A stretch of DNA of 9,675 nucleotides from Bacteroidales bacterium (lineage in GTDB: Bacteria; Bacteroidota; Bacteroidia; Bacteroidales; UBA12481). Below are positions 5,870-9,675 of the stretch, piece by piece. Numbering within the stretch: position 1 is the stretch's first letter; every line of letters starts with the position of its first letter. Position numbers and translations under genes: made by a program. The stretch is from positions 1-9,675 of the forward strand of contig JAQWAJ010000037.1 in NCBI GenBank assembly GCA_028707745.1, given 5' to 3'. The notes below the pieces were generated by a model. It worked only from the letters and a program-made list of their open reading frames with translations, ran no database searches and was not told the DNA's origin.

Positions 5870-7672
5870 TTATTCGTCCTTGATGCACCGGATCGGGAAC
5901 CAGTAGCTCTTCCCTACAATGGCGGATCTGTTTTGCTTACGAACCGGATCGATATACCAGGCAAAGGCCTGGCCGGTTCTATTGACGGACGAGGTCCAAA
6001 TATTTGTAGATTGACCAAGGCCTGAAAACCGGGTGTCTTTCTGTCCCGAAAGGATGATGTGCATTTCGCTTCGTCCACCCTCAATCAGACGCGCCACAAT
6101 AGAGTCCTGGCCGAGATCAGTCATCAGCTGTTGCCATTCTTCCATTGTCGCAACATGCCAGCCATCCGGACACGCTTTGGGCTGAGTGGAATAGGTCGCC
6201 TTGTGTGGATACAAAACCCCATACCGGTCTCCCAATGTTGCGTTATTATTATAATATGTGCCTTTCCATAAGTCAGTTTTCCCATCAGGGAAAAATCTCA
6301 GATTCGACTGCATCCACCAGCGATTGCCAACCTTGACGGTACCGTAATATTTAGGAATCCAATTGCCCCTTTGATCTTTCAGAATACCAGTTTCGTGACT
6401 TCCTTCGACGATCCAGACCGTGTCTGTATCTGTACTTGTTTTATTCTTCGGGTCAGTTAATGAAACCGTTACCGGATATTTGCCCGGTGCCGGGAATGTG
6501 ACGTATATCTCCTTTAGTCCATCATATTCGGATTCCCAGATTCCATCGTTGTTGATATCCCAGTGAGCCATCAGGTCCATTATGCTGTCGTCACGGTCAG
6601 ACGACCCTAATGTATGCAATAAAATTTTTGACTTGGGATTCCCGATTTTGTTTCCAACAGTCAGAATGGTCACTGGTGCCGAATTGAACGGGAACAATTC
6701 AACCGTGTCCATACAGTCCATATACAAGCCTTGCTCATCAGTTACCCGCAGCCGCAATGCTTTTTTCCCTTCCTGCCCGATCTTCTTATTAAAGTAGGGA
6801 GACTCACTCAGCGTCTCTTCCCAAAGATTGTCGTTACCCAAATCCCATGAGTATAAGAGTTTAGCATCCGGCTTGCCCGTGTAAGAAGTCTTGCTGGCAT
6901 CAAAGTGAACCGTATCTTCCACCGTACAGGGCCAGCATTCATGAGAGACAACCGGTACAATCAGGTCGTTCAGCCGGGTGACAATCAGAGTATCGGTTTT
7001 GATCGAAGTCATTTGTTGGGGATCTCTGGCTTCGAGCTGGACTAGGTAGTTGTAATTGTCAGAATATTTGTGAGTTATGGTCGTTGTTTTTGAAAATTCG
7101 GTATCCCATTTTTTATCTCCGTCGAGATCCCACCGGAACTCAAGCTGGTCGAGAGAGTCCTCATCATCTTTCGTTGGACTTGCGTCGAAAAGGAATTCGG
7201 TAGTGATATTGGCTGAATCCGGAGTCATGGTGAAATTGGCCCTGGGTGCCGAATAACCTCTTGGAACATCAATGCTGATGGCCATTGTATCCCGATTTCC
7301 ATCAATAGTGGAGGCTTCCATGATGACGGTATAACTCCCGGGTTTGAAAAAACGGTGAGTGATTTTACCTCCTGTTGAGTACATGCGGTCCCAAATGCCA
7401 TCTGAATCCCAATCCCATCTGACCAGCACAGGATTGTCGCGGGTACCCTGTTTGGTTGCAGAATCGGCGTCGAACTGGAAGATGGTAGTGGTATTGCCCA
7501 ATACCGGAGCTACTTTAAAAAATGCAACGGGTTGTATGTTTGCTGGCTCGTTCTCTTTTTTACAACCCGACAACCCCAAGTATGCAATCGTCATAACCAT
7601 TACAACCATTACAACAACTACAACCCTTACAACCCTTACAACCCTTACAACCATATCATTCACCCTTCTCAT
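5870..7672 (-). CDS. Lipoprotein with four PKD-like modules and a C-terminal FISUMP domain
   Basis: Large exported lipoprotein of 600 residues; its specific role is unknown. The signal peptide is odd: VVR repeats, then a Val/Met run, then the lipobox LSGC with the lipidated Cys at 37. Four PKD-like (Ig-fold) modules follow at about 45-136, 142-234, 236-326 and 331-424. Each has a core motif like WDWDSDGIWD, with the first Trp at 86, 181, 276 and 371. Residues 430-598 form a 'Fibrobacter succinogenes major paralogous' domain: GILKDQRGN, YYGTVKVGNRWWMQSNL, CPDGWHVATMEEW, and the end WFPIRCIKD. PKD domains commonly act as extracellular spacers or in adhesion, and FISUMP domains are common on surface proteins of Bacteroidota and Fibrobacter; attachment or display is inference. 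The gene starts 4 bp after the DUF4249-like gene. ATG 7654, preceded by AGAAGGG, is an alternative start. Confidence 0.85.
   Translation of the reverse strand: MRRVNDMVVRVVRVVRVVVVVMVVMVMTIAYLGLSGCKKENEPANIQPVAFFKVAPVLGNTTTIFQFDADSATKQGTRDNPVLVRWDWDSDGIWDRMYSTGGKITHRFFKPGSYTVIMEASTIDGNRDTMAISIDVPRGYSAPRANFTMTPDSANITTEFLFDASPTKDDEDSLDQLEFRWDLDGDKKWDTEFSKTTTITHKYSDNYNYLVQLEARDPQQMTSIKTDTLIVTRLNDLIVPVVSHECWPCTVEDTVHFDASKTSYTGKPDAKLLYSWDLGNDNLWEETLSESPYFNKKIGQEGKKALRLRVTDEQGLYMDCMDTVELFPFNSAPVTILTVGNKIGNPKSKILLHTLGSSDRDDSIMDLMAHWDINNDGIWESEYDGLKEIYVTFPAPGKYPVTVSLTDPKNKTSTDTDTVWIVEGSHETGILKDQRGNWIPKYYGTVKVGNRWWMQSNLRFFPDGKTDLWKGTYYNNNATLGDRYGVLYPHKATYSTQPKACPDGWHVATMEEWQQLMTDLGQDSIVARLIEGGRSEMHIILSGQKDTRFSGLGQSTNIWTSSVNRTGQAFAWYIDPVRKQNRSAIVGKSYWFPIRCIKDE
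7589..7654 (-). repeat. 9-bp in-frame minisatellite in a lipoprotein signal peptide
   Basis: Read on the minus strand after an ATG at 7652-7654, 9-bp units run from 7651 to 7589: GTTGTAAGG three times, then GTTGTAGTT, GTTGTAATG twice, and a degenerate GTTATGACG. The stretch 7619-7651 is a perfect tandem of three and two-thirds units. The repeat encodes VVR VVR VVR VVV VVM VVM VMT, the charged and hydrophobic part of the signal peptide before the LSGC lipobox. Because 9 is a multiple of 3, copy-number change would keep the frame and alter only the signal peptide. Confidence 0.9.
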
Positions 7673-7676
7673 GTGC

Positions 7677-8666
7677 TTATCGGTTTCTTGTTCCCGTCCT
7701 GTCTACGAAATTCAGATTATTGGTTAGCTTACCATATGCCAGAGTATCGATTGACTGTTCGGTTAAGCTGAAACCATCAATCTTTCTGATTACTTTTGAT
7801 GAAAAGACACCCACCCCGGACTGGATGTTTGAATAGTCGGCCATACTGAATATCTGGTCATTTTCCTGCATATTGATGTAATAGCCAAGCTCCTGGCCGC
7901 CGCTGATGATTAATGCATCGAGACTCAGGAACTTCCTTAACACCAAGGGATCAGCAACCAGGCTTTTTGCCAGGTATTGATAAAATTTCACACTGTTTAT
8001 CGAATAGGAAAACCGGTTGTCGGTGGATTCAAGATAAAAAATATAACTCAGCGGGATCAATATCTTTTTCTCCACCGCCTGATCTTCCCCGATCTCCAGA
8101 TAGTGCATCAGGAAACCGATCTGGTAAACTGCCGCATTATTGGATTTAGTCCATAAAAAGTTCAGGTTGTGATCGGGCAACATGTGAATTGCCCTGACCT
8201 CGGGATACAGGGGATTCAGAATATCGAAATTGCCTACAGAATAACAGGTTGAGTACACAATTTTGTCATATTCATCCATATAAATGACCAGCCTGTAGTC
8301 GGTATCCGGCTTCACTTTAAACTTAGCGCGATATACCCAATGCTCCCTGACCGGAAAGAATCCACTGTCCTTGACGACATCAAAAGGCGTAAAAAACATG
8401 CGGTTAGTAACTTCCCCGCCGATCATTTCTTCAATGGCTACCTTTGTTGCCCGGCTAAAAAGTACACTGTCGGGTTCGCCGATCGGAATGTTTCCTTGAT
8501 CAGTCAGATATGATCTGGATAGCCGAAGATATTGCGTTGTACTGTCTTGATTGAGAATGCAATAGACTATCGGTGTAGGGTCTGCTTCATGGATTACATC
8601 GATATCCGTTTCACAGCCGCTGCATATCAGGAGAAGGGTTAGTGCCGCAAACAGAATCTTTGTCAT
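7677..8666 (-). CDS. DUF4249-like lipoprotein
   Basis: Predicted lipoprotein of 329 residues with a clear signal peptide: MTKILFAALTLLLICSGC, with the lipidated Cys at 18. After the Cys it reads ETDIDVIHEADPTPIVYCILNQDSTTQYLRLSRSY, the usual opening of Bacteroidota DUF4249 proteins (a short acidic stretch, then 'I-V-Y-C-I-L-N' and 'T-x-x-L-x-L-S-R'). A later VKPDTDYRLVIYM also fits. DUF4249 proteins are beta-rich, of unknown function, and often lie near TonB-dependent receptors; none is visible here. The ATG overlaps the stop of the upstream small lipoprotein gene by 4 bp, and its stop is 4 bp before the PKD lipoprotein gene, so these are almost surely co-translated. I am sure it is a lipoprotein and fairly sure of the family. 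Confidence 0.75.
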   Translation of the reverse strand: MTKILFAALTLLLICSGCETDIDVIHEADPTPIVYCILNQDSTTQYLRLSRSYLTDQGNIPIGEPDSVLFSRATKVAIEEMIGGEVTNRMFFTPFDVVKDSGFFPVREHWVYRAKFKVKPDTDYRLVIYMDEYDKIVYSTCYSVGNFDILNPLYPEVRAIHMLPDHNLNFLWTKSNNAAVYQIGFLMHYLEIGEDQAVEKKILIPLSYIFYLESTDNRFSYSINSVKFYQYLAKSLVADPLVLRKFLSLDALIISGGQELGYYINMQENDQIFSMADYSNIQSGVGVFSSKVIRKIDGFSLTEQSIDTLAYGKLTNNLNFVDRTGTRNR

Positions 8667-9097
8667 TGGAATGTTGGTACTACTTGTGTAACCTTATTTT
8701 CGGTGATGGCGAATTTATCCATCACATGTTTGGTTCCCCATTTGTTTCCGGGAAATCCGCCACCGGAACAGCTGTCGCCCTCACAAAGGCACGAAATGAC
8801 GGCTTCATAATAATAGGTACCCGGCTCCAGGTAAAAAACATACAATTCCTGATTATTGCTCACATTGGCTGACTGGATGTAATTACCCTTATAAATTTCC
8901 GTTCCCGTTGTGGCGATGTGCAATTCAGCCCTGACTATCCGGTTAACCGGAATCCAGGGATGGGATATTTTGAATACTACATTTAACGTTCCGGTTGGTT
9001 TGGCTTCAATACCATCGCCAACATCTGGAACGTCAGTCTTTCCGCAGGTTGTGAACAACAAAGCGGCGAGAAGAATTATTAAGTATCGTGATTTCAT
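8663..9097 (-). CDS. Small Cys-containing lipoprotein of unknown function
   Basis: Hypothetical exported protein of 144 residues. I chose ATG 9097 because it gives a compact lipoprotein signal (MKSRYLIILLAALLFTTC, lipidated Cys 18) and sits 10 bp after the preceding stop. ATG 9118 is in frame but would overlap the upstream gene and add MYIRNRI. After a short acidic linker (DVPDVGDG) the body looks like one beta-sandwich: GTLNVVFKISHP, VRAELHIATTGTEIYKGNY, then ELYVFYLEPGTYYYEAVISC. A Cys cluster (103, 105 and 110 in SCLCEGDSCSGGG) precedes KWGTKHVMDKFAITENKVTQVVP. PGTYYYEA resembles Ig-like or transthyretin-like surface domains, but I do not recognise a named family. The stop overlaps the next start by 4 bp, so it is part of the lipoprotein operon. 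Confidence 0.8.
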   Translation of the reverse strand: MKSRYLIILLAALLFTTCGKTDVPDVGDGIEAKPTGTLNVVFKISHPWIPVNRIVRAELHIATTGTEIYKGNYIQSANVSNNQELYVFYLEPGTYYYEAVISCLCEGDSCSGGGFPGNKWGTKHVMDKFAITENKVTQVVPTFQ

Positions 9098-9107
9098 TAT
9101 CCGGTTT

Positions 9108-9675
9108 CTAATATACATCTTTTACGCATCTGACAGAATATTGCTTCTGAGTTGCATCCATGTATCCCTTCAATACCTTTTGATGAGATTTGTCAAATAT
9201 GATAATCCAGGTGCTGATAGCAGACTGATCCATTGGTTTTGTCGTTGTCCAATAATATCCATAATTGTCAAGTCCGCGGTATTCGGAATCCTTTGGCCTG
9301 TCGCCGGTTCCTGTTCCTCCCAGGGTTGCCGAAAAGTCCGATTCCCCCCCAGGCATGAGGGCCTCATACAGGCGATCTTCCGGGTAATGTGCAAAGAGCT
9401 TGTTCCAGTCATCGCTAGAGGGTATTCTCCATCCTTCCGGACAAATATTAGCCAGAATGTTGGTGCCTTGATAGTTATCCAGGTATAAATTGCCGTAATC
9501 ATAATACTTCCACCAGTCACTATTATAAAAGAACTGGTAATGTTTTACGGTATCCTGAATGCACAGGTTCCGGGTCAACCACCATTGGTCCCCGATTAAA
9601 ACGGTGCCATAATATTCGTAATTACGTCCCCTCTTATCCTCAAGTATGCCGGTACTGTTGGTTCCTGTACTGACA
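9108..9675 (-). CDS. FISUMP-domain protein, N-terminus beyond the window
   Basis: The frame is open to the window edge and encodes at least 188 residues; the true start lies past 9675. An apparent start near 9578 is a TTG inside the domain and is not the beginning of the gene. The visible part is a complete 'Fibrobacter succinogenes major paralogous' domain: TGILEDKRG, YYGTVLIGDQWWLTRNL, YDYGNLY, ICPEGWRIPSSDDWNKL, GYYWTTT, and the closing VRCVKDVY. It parallels the C-terminal domain of the PKD lipoprotein in the same operon (TGILKDQRG, YYGTVKVGNRWWMQSNL, CPDGWHVATMEEW, IRCIKDE), including the same two Cys positions. The missing N-terminus may also carry a signal peptide and PKD modules; this is a guess from the paralogue. 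The next gene starts 10 bp downstream. Confidence 0.85.
   Translation of the reverse strand, partial: VSTGTNSTGILEDKRGRNYEYYGTVLIGDQWWLTRNLCIQDTVKHYQFFYNSDWWKYYDYGNLYLDNYQGTNILANICPEGWRIPSSDDWNKLFAHYPEDRLYEALMPGGESDFSATLGGTGTGDRPKDSEYRGLDNYGYYWTTTKPMDQSAISTWIIIFDKSHQKVLKGYMDATQKQYSVRCVKDVY

Noticed and set aside
6925..6936. CWPC as a thioredoxin-like active site
   Set aside because: It is in a beta-rich PKD-like module with no thioredoxin fold sequence around it.
7589..7654. Short tandem repeats as a CRISPR or regulatory iteron array
   Set aside because: Units are 9 bp, contiguous without spacers and in frame inside a coding sequence.
7359..7771. Plus-strand frames with Thr- or Tyr-Asn-Pro-rich repeats
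   Set aside because: These are the antisense reading of the 9-bp repeat that encodes the lipoprotein signal peptide; there is no start context or independent support.
8910..9488. Plus-strand open frame of 192 codons
   Set aside because: It lies antisense to the small lipoprotein and FISUMP genes, has no recognisable motif, and both minus-strand genes have signal peptide or domain support.
9576..9578. TTG as the start of the FISUMP gene
   Set aside because: The frame continues upstream with family-typical residues (TGILEDKRG, YYGTVLIGDQWW), so the gene begins outside the window.

Overview
All supported genes lie on the minus strand, so transcription runs from high to low coordinates. The window looks like Bacteroidota (Bacteroidetes) DNA. 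The reasons are A-rich start regions with few Shine-Dalgarno sites, promoter elements close to the Bacteroidetes TAnnTTTG type, a DUF4249-type lipoprotein, PKD and 'Fibrobacter succinogenes major paralogous' (FISUMP) lipoproteins, and a phosphate-selective porin beside pst genes. No species can be named from the sequence.

Right part (about 5870-9675) is a tight run of four exported proteins: a FISUMP-domain protein cut by the window edge, a small Cys-containing lipoprotein, a DUF4249-like lipoprotein, and a 600-residue lipoprotein with four PKD-like modules and a C-terminal FISUMP domain. Junctions are +10, -4 and +4 bp, so this is very likely one operon. It ends at a perfect 8-bp stem hairpin (5845-5863). 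Its function is unknown. The last gene encodes its signal peptide in a 9-bp tandem repeat.

Left part (1-5737) is a complete phosphate acquisition locus in transcription order: OprO/OprP-like porin, pstS, pstC, pstA, pstB, phoU (phoU loses its last codons at the left edge). The porin would carry phosphate over the outer membrane, PstS binds it in the periplasm, PstC/PstA form the inner-membrane channel, PstB supplies ATP hydrolysis, and PhoU links transport to Pho signalling. No phoR/phoB pair is in the window.

Main observations from reading the sequence: (1) the porin and pstS are each preceded by four 7-bp repeats at an exact 11-bp pitch (TTAACAT-like, matching the layout of PhoB/PhoP boxes), and in both cases a TTnnTTTG element lies exactly 8 bp downstream; (2) PstC carries an extra periplasmic segment of about 100 residues that resembles one lobe of PstS but lacks its phosphate-binding motif; (3) the in-frame 9-bp minisatellite in the signal peptide of the PKD lipoprotein; (4) an exact 95-residue pitch of the four PKD-like modules.
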